Shown here: in pieces, positions 1-9,744 of the stretch
How the letters are laid out: every line of letters starts with the position of its first letter
Position numbering within the stretch: the first letter of the stretch is position 1
NCBI GenBank assembly: GCA_038025085.1
Contig: CM076151.1
Span: 12,498,501 to 12,562,500, forward strand
DNA: 64,000 bases
Source of the DNA: Tetragonia tetragonoides
Taxonomy: Eukaryota; Streptophyta; Magnoliopsida; Caryophyllales; Aizoaceae
Direction of reading: 5' to 3'
Translations under genes and position numbers: made by a program
Notes under the pieces: generated by a model
Seen by the model: the letters and a program-made list of their open reading frames with translations, nothing else
Databases searched by the model: none
Told to the model about the DNA's origin: nothing

Positions 1-788
1 GAATGGACTCTGATTGTGACAAAAACTGCCAGTATAGCACGAATGTTCTAGTGATGTGCTTTGGGTGTGTTCTTTTCCACTTATCTAATAATTGGTTTAG
101 TTTAGTCTTTAGTGACATACTTATTCACTCAAATATTACTACTCACCGTTCATTGCACATTTGTTTTGTTCAGTGTTGTTCAGTTCAGTAGAAAAGAACA
201 CACCCTTTGAATCCTTCATATCCATTTTGGATGAGGCAATGGTGTCCTGGAGGAACTTTAAGGATGTACCAATCTTGTGATTTGTAAATAGTGATTATGT
301 AGAGGTTCTTTCCCGAACTCCACTGGAAACCCTTGAACAGAGCTTTGGTTAATCTCTTATCTGATTGGTTTTCGTGATACTTGGTTTATGTTGCAATTTG
401 GATCTGGTGTTCTGAGAGGTAACCAAACAGACTCATGACGTGGTACTGTGAAAAGGGCTAGTATCAAATCTTACCACTTTAGCCAGTGAAGCAGTCTTCT
501 ACTTTGAAGCCCCCCCCCCCCCCCCCCTTGCTTTGCTCTATCTTTGATTGAGTGTCCTTAGTTATGCTATAGAAAGATCCTCAGGAGGAATGTGGATGCT
601 TTGGACTCCGCAGTCAGCCGACTCGTCTGAAGTCTTTGACTTTACATGTTATGTGATCTACTTTCTGAAACCGCTCAGATAGGTTATTGAAGTTGGTTAT
701 TGTGCTTGACAATTCTGAACCTATCTCGAGTGAACCATCAGCTGTTCAGAGGCATGAACAAGATGTCTTCCACACTTTTCCATCAGGT

Positions 789-829
<41 letters not shown>

Positions 830-1311
830 ATACTTGATTCAAGAATTGTCTTTCCTCTACTCTTCCTTTATCTACTTGTTTAGCATGCTTGACTAGTTCA
901 CATAATCACATTGTATAAATGAGGCCTATGTTTTAATTTAAACATCTCTCGAAACTGATGTATCAGGTTGTACTTATACTTGAATCTTGATAACTAGATT
1001 CATCTTTTCGGGTTTTTGGGTTTGTAGAAGGGCAATGTTATTGGCGTAAAACACTATTGTCAAGTTATTCATGTATTTTATGACCTAACTTATGGAAACA
1101 TAAAATAGTTGAGTCTTTCAATAATGGACCTGTTGTAATGTCGTATGACCCAACAATAACATCACACTTCTAAAAACAATATTGTTTCTCTTATTTTTAA
1201 TAAGAAAAAAAAAGAAGTTAAGTGCTTCTTTGCTTAGTATAATGAGCCAGTGCACTAGCGGCCTTTATTCATTTGACTTCCCATTTCCATTTGAGGATCT
1301 TCTAGATGTAT
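1..1311. other. No confident gene; homopolymer tracts
   Basis: I cannot identify a gene here. A run of 18 C (510-527) and a run of 36 A (792-827) are present. Short open stretches such as 190-350 (reading FESFISILDEAMVSW, then a stop, then YVEVLSRTPLETLEQSFG) and 565-617 look somewhat protein-like. They match no family I recognise and could be the last exons, or the remains, of a gene lying left of the window. Confidence 0.4.
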
Positions 1312-1316
1312 CATCA

Positions 1317-4211
1317 TGTAATATACGAAAATTTTTAAACTTGATTCTATGTTAATTAAACTCGCTTAGTGCTAATAATTATGTCTTAGTGACTAATAAC
1401 ACTTAATTATCTTAATTGTGCATGTTATACCCATTTGGTATTATTTATATGTTTTGGGTCAAGCTAGTACATGTATTTGGTCTCGGTTTTGTGGGTTTGT
1501 GTGTTCGGTTTTGTGGGCCGAAGCCCGGTTCGTTTTCTCTTCCAAACCTGAGCCCAATTTCAGTTGTAATCCAATATTTGTGGCATCTTGAACCACCTAG
1601 AATTATCTAGAGAATTCAGATATTTTCTTTGTTAATTTTTGGCCACCAAGTATCCATAATGCATAGTAATTCTTGAACATAGTCAAGCACACTTGGCAAA
1701 TTCATTTGAGAATAATAATCTAGCCAAATCTTATTAGTAATGATTCATTTCACTTCTCAAAACCTATTTGATCCAAGTATACAAGCTATTGATTTCTTTT
1801 GTGCAAAAAGGCAACCACAATATTCTTTTCTCTTCTCTCTCTAACCGGTTGCACATATACACACAAGAACAACTATTCATCTTCATTTTCTCATTCAATC
1901 TCTACAATTCTAAATCTCTTTGGAAGCCATTAGAGCTTGATAAAGCTAAGACTAATCTCTTGAGTTTAAGGTAACAAAGCTAGTACACTTATTCATTCAC
2001 AATTCAATTCGGTTATAAGCTTGTATAATCACTTCTTAACTTTGTGTCTTTATTGTTCTTCTCTTAATCATTTTCGAACCAAGAAACTGTGGAGGATTTA
2101 CAACAAACATCGGATCCCGGACCTTCAAGGCCGAATTTAGGGGAAGACTATTAAGGTTTATGTTCATATCTTTTATCCCCAAACTCTCTTCTAAATCACC
2201 TAAGAAAGATTGAGCATGAAAGATGATTTTGCTATGCTTTATTAATTATTGTTGTGATGTTTGTGTGAGTAAATCACCTATAAAAGATTAAGCTATAAAG
2301 AGTATGTTAATTGATGTGTGATTTATGAGTTTCGAACCTATGTATGAGTTATACTAGTTAGTTATGAAAGTATGCTTAAGATGAGATTAAGGTAGATTAA
2401 CTAAGTTATGTCAAAGCATGTGATTTTCGGACCTTATAAGGGTTAAGAGTGAGTTTGTGATAATTGCATGTTGAAGAATGATTATATAAATCAAGTTAGA
2501 TTAATTATTGTTTAATTATTAATTATGGCCGAAAGTGTTTCATTAAGAAAAGCATGTTAATTAGTGGATCTATGAGTTTGAGTATATATAAGTGATATGG
2601 GTGAATTTATATTATTTTTGAATGATTGCATGTGGATTATACCTAGTAAAGTTGATTTATTAATTAAGGGACGATTTTAGAAATAAGATATAATGATTAT
2701 GAGTTAAAGTGGAAATTCAGAAAATTGTCTTGTTGATGTTGCCTTGCTTGGCCGAATGCATGTTTAAAAGAAACAAGAGAAGTATCTTGTATTTGGTTGA
2801 TTTGTGAGGAAGTATTACTTAGATTATTAATATAGAGAATTATTATTTATTATTATTAGGTGTTAAAGCCTAGATTTGAGAAAGGATTAAAAAGTCTTTT
2901 TAGCGTTAAGGAGTGTTTGTAAGTGTAAGTGCATGTCCATCACTTTCCCCTTGTCTATGACTATTTACAAAATTATGTGCTAAGTGCTAAAGTATGTGAA
3001 GCTATGTGCTAAGTGCAAAACATGAGAAACATGTGCTAAGTGCGAATTGAGCATGTTATAACATGAGCTATGTGAAGTATATGATTTATTGAGCTATATG
3101 AGCAAGTATACGAAATGTGAAAATAAAGTATGTGAAGTATATATAGAAAATACAACAAAGTAAAGAAAAGAAACAAGGAAGATAAAGTCATTGAAATACT
3201 TATATAAGACATTATAAAGCTACGTAAAGTATATGAGAAGTATAAGTGAAAGTATAAGAATGATATACAGAAAGTAAGTACAGATATGTACGAATACAGA
3301 AAGAATGAGAATGATACACAGAAAGTGTGAGAATGATATGTATATATATACAGAAAGTATTGAGAATGATTCAGTAATGCAGATATGCATAAGTATGTGT
3401 ATGAGTTGAGATTGAGATTATTCTTTCATTTGTGGTATGACCGCCAAAAGGGTCATTGGTCGATTTCTGGAGTACACGTTGCACGCGCATTATATATATA
3501 TTGATATTGAAATTATGATATGGCGATAGCTAGATATGTGTTATGATATGAGGTGATCTCCTGCCAAGGGAAGTAAACTTGGTCGTGTATCTCCCATACC
3601 AGCTAACCATTCTTGCGAGAGCAAACATAATTCAGAAAAGAGTAAAAGACATTGAAATTCAGAAAAGACAGTGAAAGACAGAAAGACAACTCCTATAAAG
3701 GAGAACGTATCTAAGATACCATATGTGTATTATTATCTGTATTTTAAAACCATAAAACCTTGCATTTGACCAGGTGGAGTGTTCTTACTTAGCTTTCGCT
3801 AATTTTCTGTTTTCTGTGTTCTCTGCATATCCAAATCTACACTTGCACGTGCATGTGCAGTCGTTGGATGTCAATTGGGACGAGTGTAATCGTGTTTTGA
3901 GGATACGCATGGCGTGGATTACGCTTCAGTTCTATGTTGTAATAAATGTTAAGCTTAGTAATGATGTAACGATAATTTGGATAAAGAGGTTATTTGTAAG
4001 ATATTACTATTTCAATTAAGTTTATAAAATCGACTTTCGTTTTGGAGTTCAGTTCGTCTTTTGTTTTATTTCCGCTTTACCCCTTGCCTTGTGTTTGCCT
4101 TCGGGTGAGCACGGCAGTAGCGCTTTGGTTTTAGTACCACTGATTGGGTTATTGGTTACTTAATATCGCTTCCACATCCTGATTAAGTGGTATTAAAATT
4201 GGGGCGTTACA
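1317..4211 (+). mobile_element. Solo LTR of a Ty3/gypsy retrotransposon (about 2.9 kb) with 5-bp TSD
   Basis: The stretch starts TGTAA and ends TTACA, the inverted TG...CA ends of an LTR. It is flanked on both sides by the direct repeat CATCA (1312-1316 and 4212-4216). From 1680 to 4195 it is nearly identical to 9745-12298, which precedes a primer-binding site and gag-pol sequence in the same orientation; this identifies it as that family's LTR. No internal domain follows, so it is a solo LTR, the usual product of LTR-LTR recombination. The final 16 bases (AAATTGGGGCGTTACA) are missing from the second copy. Short ORFs inside it (for example at 1768-1974) recur in both copies but resemble no protein. 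The orientation follows the linked gag-pol copy. Confidence 0.85.
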
Positions 4212-4216
4212 CATCA

Positions 4217-6460
4217 CTTATGGAAGCTGGATGTAATGACATTGTTGCTTAGGGCCTTAGCTTACTAAATATTTTCTTCCGGCCTTTATCACCTGCAAAG
4301 TGCAAACAATCTTATGTGAGAGACTACTCAACATAAATGACACACAAAGCAACTACTACCAATTTGCTTTTTACATTGGAGACCTATTACAATTCAAGAA
4401 ATAATGCAGCTTAAAAAGTCGATTTTATGGCAACATGAATTAACAAAATAGCAAATTATTACATTACATGCACACTAAAAGTCTAAGACAAATGAAACAC
4501 AATTGCAAGATTCAGTTTCATGGATGGATTGGAAAATTCATATATCATGCAAAGGCCTCTTTAGATAGCAAATCAAGATATTTCAAAGGAAGGGAGGAGC
4601 TGTAGATAGCAAAGGCCTCTTTAGAGGCAACTGCAATCAAACGAAGATTGATAATTGGAAATCAAAAGAAAACCTTAACCATTCAAAAACATCAATGCTA
4701 TAACCCAAAAACAGAACATCAAAAAGAATGATCCTGCTTCCCCACCCCAATTTGCATTATTTTATTTGACGGAAATATGAGAATATAACAATAATAATCC
4801 GAATTGCAAACAAAATGGAAACCCAATTGCAAAATTCAATTTGATGAATCAAATTGGAAAATTCAAATATCAAATGGGTGATTCATATTACCGTAGTTCT
4901 GATTTTCGAAGGGCCATAACAAGCTTGATTTAATTTTATTTGATTTTCTGTATCACCATCACAATAATTATTATATATTACAAAACAATTGAACTAATAA
5001 ATTGAGTTCAAAAATTAAGAGAGGAATCATTGTAATCGTTAAATTTTGAGATAACCGAACTGAAAAACAAAACATTATAGACAATCATCAAATTCATAAT
5101 CCAGTTCAAAAACAACTTCATCTCAACCCAATCAATCAAATACATTACTACTACCAGTCTAAAAAATAAATCTGGCATGTTTTTATAGAATATGTTCAAT
5201 CAATTCTCAATTATAAAATGCCAAAAACCAAAACTTTAATAAGGCGCTAATTTAAACATCAAATTATAACTTTCATAATAATCTCTTTAATCCTGGTAGT
5301 CAAATTCCAGTGTAAATCAAACTTCTGTTTAGAACCCTAGGGCTAATTCTAACGAACAAACGATAGCAAAAAAAACATGATCAATATTCAATGATTCATC
5401 CATATCACAACATAATTGAAGCACTAGAATATGACAAATTGAAATACATTTCACAATGGCTAAATTAAAGACAACTCACCATAACAAACAGCCACAATTT
5501 TGTGCAATTTTCCAATAGAAGAACACTGAACCCCATTTTTTTTTGCGATTCAGAGAGATGCGTCTTCTGGTAGTGGTAGCGGTAATAGTTGTGGTGTCTG
5601 ATGGTGCCGTGGGGGAGAGAAGTTTTTTTTTTTTTTTTGAGAAAAAGAGAACAGAGAAGTTGGAAGGAGAAGATGCAACCATGGAGCGATGGATTGGAGG
5701 GACATGTCGTTTGCGTTGCTTTTTTCTTCTTTTTTTTTTCTGAATCAATGAAATAACACATCAGCAAATATTTGACACATCATCATACACCTCATCAGCT
5801 GATTTTTCAAGCTCTGATTTAATTGCTGTGTTTTAAACTAATTATATAGATGACAAGATTAATATATACGGAATGAATTACAGATTAAAGATCCATTCTC
5901 TAATTTCTACTACTGTCTGGGGAATAAGTGTTTTAATTTAAACTGCAAGAATCTAAATGTCAACATAAATAAGTATTTGAGTGGATTAACTGTTGATTAG
6001 TAGCATATGTACCATGTAGTTTGGTATATATAAATAAAATCTATATCATCCCTCAAAAGTGGAGAAAAAAGAAAAAAATTAAATCTATAGCAGCACATTG
6101 AGTAGAATAGCCCCTTTTTGTTTTTTTGGCCCTTAAATTGAGTTAATAAATTTGACTCATTTCATGTAAAGCACACAAGATTGGATGACTGATCAATGGT
6201 GCCAACAAATTAAAGGGGTTCTTACCAATGAAATTTGCAAGTCACCAATGATATATAATACAGTGAAGATCATGGAACTCAATGCAGAGATACTCAAAAG
6301 AATGGTAGCCATTACAAAGTTAGAAATGTTACCTTCAGTAAATCTTGTCATTTCCAAACATGACAAATGCATTGATGTAGTGGGATAAAACTTGAATTCT
6401 CAGGGGAGGACCTACAAGGCTACAACACAAAAATAAAAAATATTACCTTTATATTTGTGA
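4217..6460. other. AT-rich intergenic stretch, no supported gene
   Basis: The sequence is AT-rich with short poly-A/T tracts, and all ORFs are short. A 24-base segment containing GCAAAGGCCTCTTTAGA occurs twice, near 4548-4568 and 4607-4625. On the minus strand a possible leader at 5460-5540 (reading MGFSVLLLENCTKLWLF and ending at a GT) was considered, but no in-frame downstream exon was found. The segment at 5785-5850 resembles 6962-7032 (see that entry). Confidence 0.4.
5785..5850. repeat. Diverged direct repeat, copy 1 (partner 6962-7032)
   Basis: Both copies contain a related stretch ending in the shared run TGTGTTTTAAACTAATTATA. In each case it lies right of a poly-T and GA-rich patch. 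This suggests an old duplication of about 1.2-kb spacing, possibly of upstream sequence of minus-strand transcription units. Confidence 0.5.
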
Positions 6461-6749
6461 TCAACTGGCTGGATTAAGATGACGGTGAAGATACCAAGGA
6501 AAACAAAAAACGATAAGACCACAAATAGTAAGTAGTATATCCTGATATGAAGAAGATGAACCCAATAGTAGTAAATTAGCGATGAGTGAGTGCCTATGTT
6601 TCTATGAACACAAAATTCAGAAATTAAGTTTCATTTTGAAAACAAATTGAGGCAAATTGCACCTTTGTAAAGTTTCGATGAATTGGGTAGCCATGAATGA
6701 GTTGCTCCGGTGAGTCTTCTTCATCTTTGGGCTTTGCAAACGCCTTCAT
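6461..6749 (-). CDS. Candidate two-exon gene for a 55-residue single-pass membrane protein
   Basis: I do not recognise the family. On the minus strand, exon 1 (6749-6663) encodes 29 residues beginning MKAFAKPKDEEDSPEQ and ends exactly at a GT donor. Exon 2 (6541-6461) follows a CAG acceptor in the same phase and encodes 26 residues to a TGA. The joined 55-residue product has a charged N-terminus (KPKDEED), then a hydrophobic segment reading ILLTICGLIVFCFPWYL and a short polar tail: the layout of a small tail-anchored or single-pass membrane protein. A GA-rich poly-T patch upstream (6775-6830) fits a 5' leader. The support is open frame, canonical splice sites and the hydrophobic segment only. 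It could still be chance. Confidence 0.4.
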
Positions 6750-6961
6750 TGAGATGGGTGATTGATGGAAATGGTCAGAGAAAAAGGAGAGAGAGAGGCG
6801 TTTTTTTTTTTTTTGAGAGAGGGGGAGCAACGCTAGAGTTGGAATTCTAACCGATGGGAATTATTAACTGCCACTGTTTTGGCCTTTGGGCAGGGCTCGA
6901 TTGGTTTTTTTTTTCTTTTTCCCTTTTTTTTCGTTGGCTGAGTAGGCAGAGGAATATACAA

Positions 6962-7032
6962 CTCAACGTACATATCAGCGGCTAATTTGTCAAGTCCTGA
7001 TTTAATATTTGTGTTTTAAACTAATTATATAG
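6962..7032. repeat. Diverged direct repeat, copy 2 (partner 5785-5850)
   Basis: See 5785-5850. This copy sits about 210 bp upstream of the candidate small minus-strand gene's start, so it may be a duplicated promoter-proximal segment. Confidence 0.45.
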
Positions 7033-7231
7033 ATTTTTAGTTTTTCTCACTTACAAAGCAATCAAACGTGATGTTACTCTCCCAAACCTGGATTTGCAGT
7101 TATAATTGACGCTCGGAGAAAAAAAGAGCGCTTAAGTAATTGAGTGGATCGGCTCGTCAACTAACATGTAAATAATTGGTAGCTCTTCTCACCCTAAACC
7201 GGATCTGTCTGTGTAACCAAATTTTGGACTC

Positions 7232-7640
7232 ATGATACCCAGATGCCAAAACCTTGAAATGGCTTTGTGTTACATCTTAATCGATCAAAATCATCATTTA
7301 AACCCGTCTATTGCACTGAAATTGATCAGAGTGTATGCAGTCGTGGTCAATTGGGTACCGCACGCCACCTGTTCGACGAAATTCCTGAGAAAAATATCAT
7401 CTTTTTCAATGTTAAGATCAAGAGCTATGACAATGTGACCCACTATCAGTACCAAGATGCTCTCTGGGTTTTCAAAACTATGTCTACCCATGTAATTAGA
7501 CCTGATCACTATATACACTTACCACTGTGGTTTTGAAGGGTTGTTCTGGATTAGAGAATTTGTGGCTTGGTTTGGAAATTCATGATGCAGTGATCTGTAA
7601 AGTTGGACCGCGAGTCTGCAGGTTATGTGTCTCAATCAAC
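7232..7640 (+). pseudogene. Fragment of a plant PPR gene (At3g49142-like), frame-broken
   Basis: Spliced across two reading frames the stretch reads like the N-terminal repeats of a plant pentatricopeptide-repeat protein. It shows NPSIALKLIRVYA, then GQLGTARHLFDEIPEKN, then FNVKIKSY, then DALWVFKTMSTHVIRPDHY, then a GLEIHDAV-like segment near 7575. PPR proteins of this class bind organellar RNA and aid its editing or processing. The order and spacing match the first motifs of the family represented by Arabidopsis At3g49142. At least two frame changes (near 7340 and 7440-7520) and a stop at 7534 break it. The several hundred residues of downstream repeats and E/DYW domains are absent. It is a dead fragment. 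Confidence 0.7.
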
Positions 7641-7782
7641 TTATAGATTATGAGTCTTGAGTATTTCCCTCTCTGGGGTTTCAAGAGTATGTCCCTCTCT
7701 CATGATGTCTTTGTTTGATATGTTTATTAAATTTTTGTATGATTTTGGTGTTTTTGTTTACAGGGCTTGAATAGATGTTGTG

Positions 7783-8151
7783 ATGGCGGTGACGGACGAT
7801 GACCAGGTGTTTTCTCTCTTTTGAAATAGAATTCAATCTTAAATGCCATTGGTCCTACTAATTTGCTGTACCAGCTTTCAAATTGGCTTGTTCATTCCTA
7901 GTTGCATTGGTTACTTTACATTCAATTGTTCATATTTCATTGACTAAAGATTGTTCCATAAAGGTTGGTTTTGCAATTTACTTGCCCTTTGCATGCCATC
8001 TGACAAACAGTATAATGTTCAATTGTAATTTCATTTTTAGAGAGCAGGGGAGAGAGAAGTATATGGGAATGAAATTGGACAAATGGGTATATTAGGTGAA
8101 GACCTCTGCATACAAACAGGAATCCTTGCCACCAAAGATTTTTATGACCTG
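7783..8151 (+). CDS. Tentative first two coding exons of an unidentified gene
   Basis: A short exon 7783-7806 (MAVTDDDQ) ends at a GT donor. After a TTTTTAG acceptor, a second exon 8041-8151 continues in phase for 37 codons without a stop (containing GNEIGQMGILGEDLCIQTG) and ends at another GT. I recognise no family and could not find a third exon in 8152-9130. Open frame across canonical splice sites is the only evidence. The gene may be truncated by the transposons at 9.2 kb or may be spurious. Confidence 0.22.
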
Positions 8152-8194
8152 GTACCTTCTCTCTCTATATATATATATATGTTTTTTTTACGAT

Positions 8195-8275
8195 GGAAAG
8201 GAGGCCCCACCTAGGAGGGGGGGAGAGGGGATAAATCCCTCACTAGGTGGGTGATAGGATTTGAACCCAGGTCTC
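8195..8275 (-). repeat. Possible tRNA-derived SINE remnant
   Basis: On the minus strand the segment contains GGTTCAAATCC, which fits the B box of the internal Pol III promoter, flanked by a GC-rich stretch typical of SINE heads. No A box was found at the expected distance because a (TA)n tract lies there. It would therefore be a truncated copy. Confidence 0.35.
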
Positions 8276-9189
8276 TTTATATATATGTACATATATCTCT
8301 GACCATTTCTCTTGTGATTTTTATTGCTCCATACACTAAGGTGATGGGTCTATAGGAGAAATTTTTTTTACAACAATTGGGTATGGCTTAATTACTTGTG
8401 ATTGGCAAAGCTCAACAATTGGGTTTAAGGTGGGAAAATAAAGCTGTAAGCTGTTACATGTTGAGAATGTCTGGAAGGATGGTAAAGGACAGATGGATAA
8501 TGGGAAGTATGTGAGGTAATATACCTGAGTAGGTTGAAGCCCTGGAGAGGCTCTAGCACGAACGCCCTAAACCGAGCTCACTCTGTCACCTACAGGCATA
8601 ACCTAAATGGCAAAATCCTGGATTCTGTTTTCCTGTTAAAGTGAGACAAGCTTGAAGAAAGTTTGACTCTTTTTTATGTTTAGGATTTTTTAAAAACTTT
8701 TTTGGGTCTTGACTTTATGCTTTAGTATGAAACATAATATGTAAGAAGAATCATAGGAAATAGGGATCATCATTCAGGGAATTGATGAGATTTCTTTGTA
8801 GACTTAAAAATCATAAGAAAAAGATTACAAGTAATACCACAAGTTGACTCATTAGAAGCATATTTTGCTTCAAGATCTTCATGGCTTCATCTATGTAAGA
8901 TTTCTAGTTAATCAAACTGTTGTTTGCTGTCTTTTATCGGCTGTATAAGTGTTGGTCAATCTATGTGCGTGATTAAGATGACCTCACTGTATAGTGTTGG
9001 CTGGTTGAACTGGCTTCCCCTACTTCTGATAAAACATGATTTTGGTCCCAATTTGCATACTAGAATGTTATGCTTTCCTGGGTGTTTTAAGGATCTTATT
9101 TTAAACTGGGTTTATAAGGACGAGTAGGGCTGTTCACCGGTCCAGACCAACATCACTCGTGTTCGGTCTGAAACCGGACCGGATTGTAT
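8276..9189. other. Intergenic stretch with possible MITE end at 9128-9189
   Basis: No gene is supported. The last 60 bases (GGGCTGTTCACCGGTCCAG ... GGACCGG) contain an imperfect inverted repeat. They resemble the terminal sequence of common plant hAT-type MITEs that start with GGGCTG. The matching other end is not seen next to it, and the TRIM element begins immediately after. Confidence 0.35.
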
Positions 9190-9744
9190 TGTTATGGACC
9201 AAAGAGGAGGACCATCCCAAAAGACTAGCCTATTAGGTGGTAGAACCCCTTTGGTCTATTGGGACAAGTCCCATACCTTGCAACTTATTTCAGTCCATAA
9301 CATTCATCCCTCCTGAAGGGCCAACGTCCTCGTTGGTCACGGCCACGTTGGTCACGGCTGGCACTCCCATGCCACCACTCCGAGGTCCTCGTTGGTCACA
9401 ACCACGTTGGTCACGGCTGGCACTCCCAGGCCACCACTCCGTGGGCCACCACTCCGAGGTTGGCTTTGATACCAATTGTTATGGACCAAAGAGGAGGACC
9501 ATCCCAAAAGACTAGCCTATTAGGTGGTAGAGCCCCTTTGGTCTATTGGGACAAGTCCCATACCTTGCAACTGATTTCAGTCTATAACATTCATCCCTCC
9601 TGAAGGGCCAACGTCCTCGTTGGTCACGGCCACGTTGGTCACGGCTGGCACTCCCATGCCACCACTCCTTGGGCCACCACTCCGAGGTCCTCGTTGGTCA
9701 CAGCCACGTTGGTCACGGCTGGCACTCCCAGGCCACCACTCCGT
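9190..9744 (-). mobile_element. Tandem TRIM (terminal-repeat retrotransposon in miniature): LTR-INT-LTR-INT
   Basis: Two 113-bp LTRs (9190-9302 and 9477-9589) each start TGTTATGGAC and end in its inverse (GTCCATAACA, or GTCTATAACA in the second). Between them lies 174 bp of internal sequence. Read on the minus strand, the LTR is followed after two bases by TGGTATCAAAGCC, one mismatch from the initiator-Met tRNA primer-binding site TGGTATCAGAGCC. A purine tract (AGGAGGGATGAA) abuts the other LTR. No coding capacity exists, as in TRIM/SMART elements, which depend on other elements for mobilisation. A second internal copy (9590-9744) follows the second LTR and is cut off before its PBS, so the array is tandem and truncated. 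The internal part itself holds repeats of about 60 bp containing CACGTTGGTCACGGCTGGCA. Confidence 0.85.

Noticed and set aside
1768..1974. 68-codon ORF conserved in both LTR copies (also 9833-10039)
   Set aside because: Conserved only because the LTRs are recent copies; no protein signature and no reason for an LTR-encoded protein.
5008..5767. Minus-strand gene with leader MGFSVLLLENC...
   Set aside because: A donor follows the leader, but the only plausible downstream exon (about 4905-4960) meets a stop in phase.
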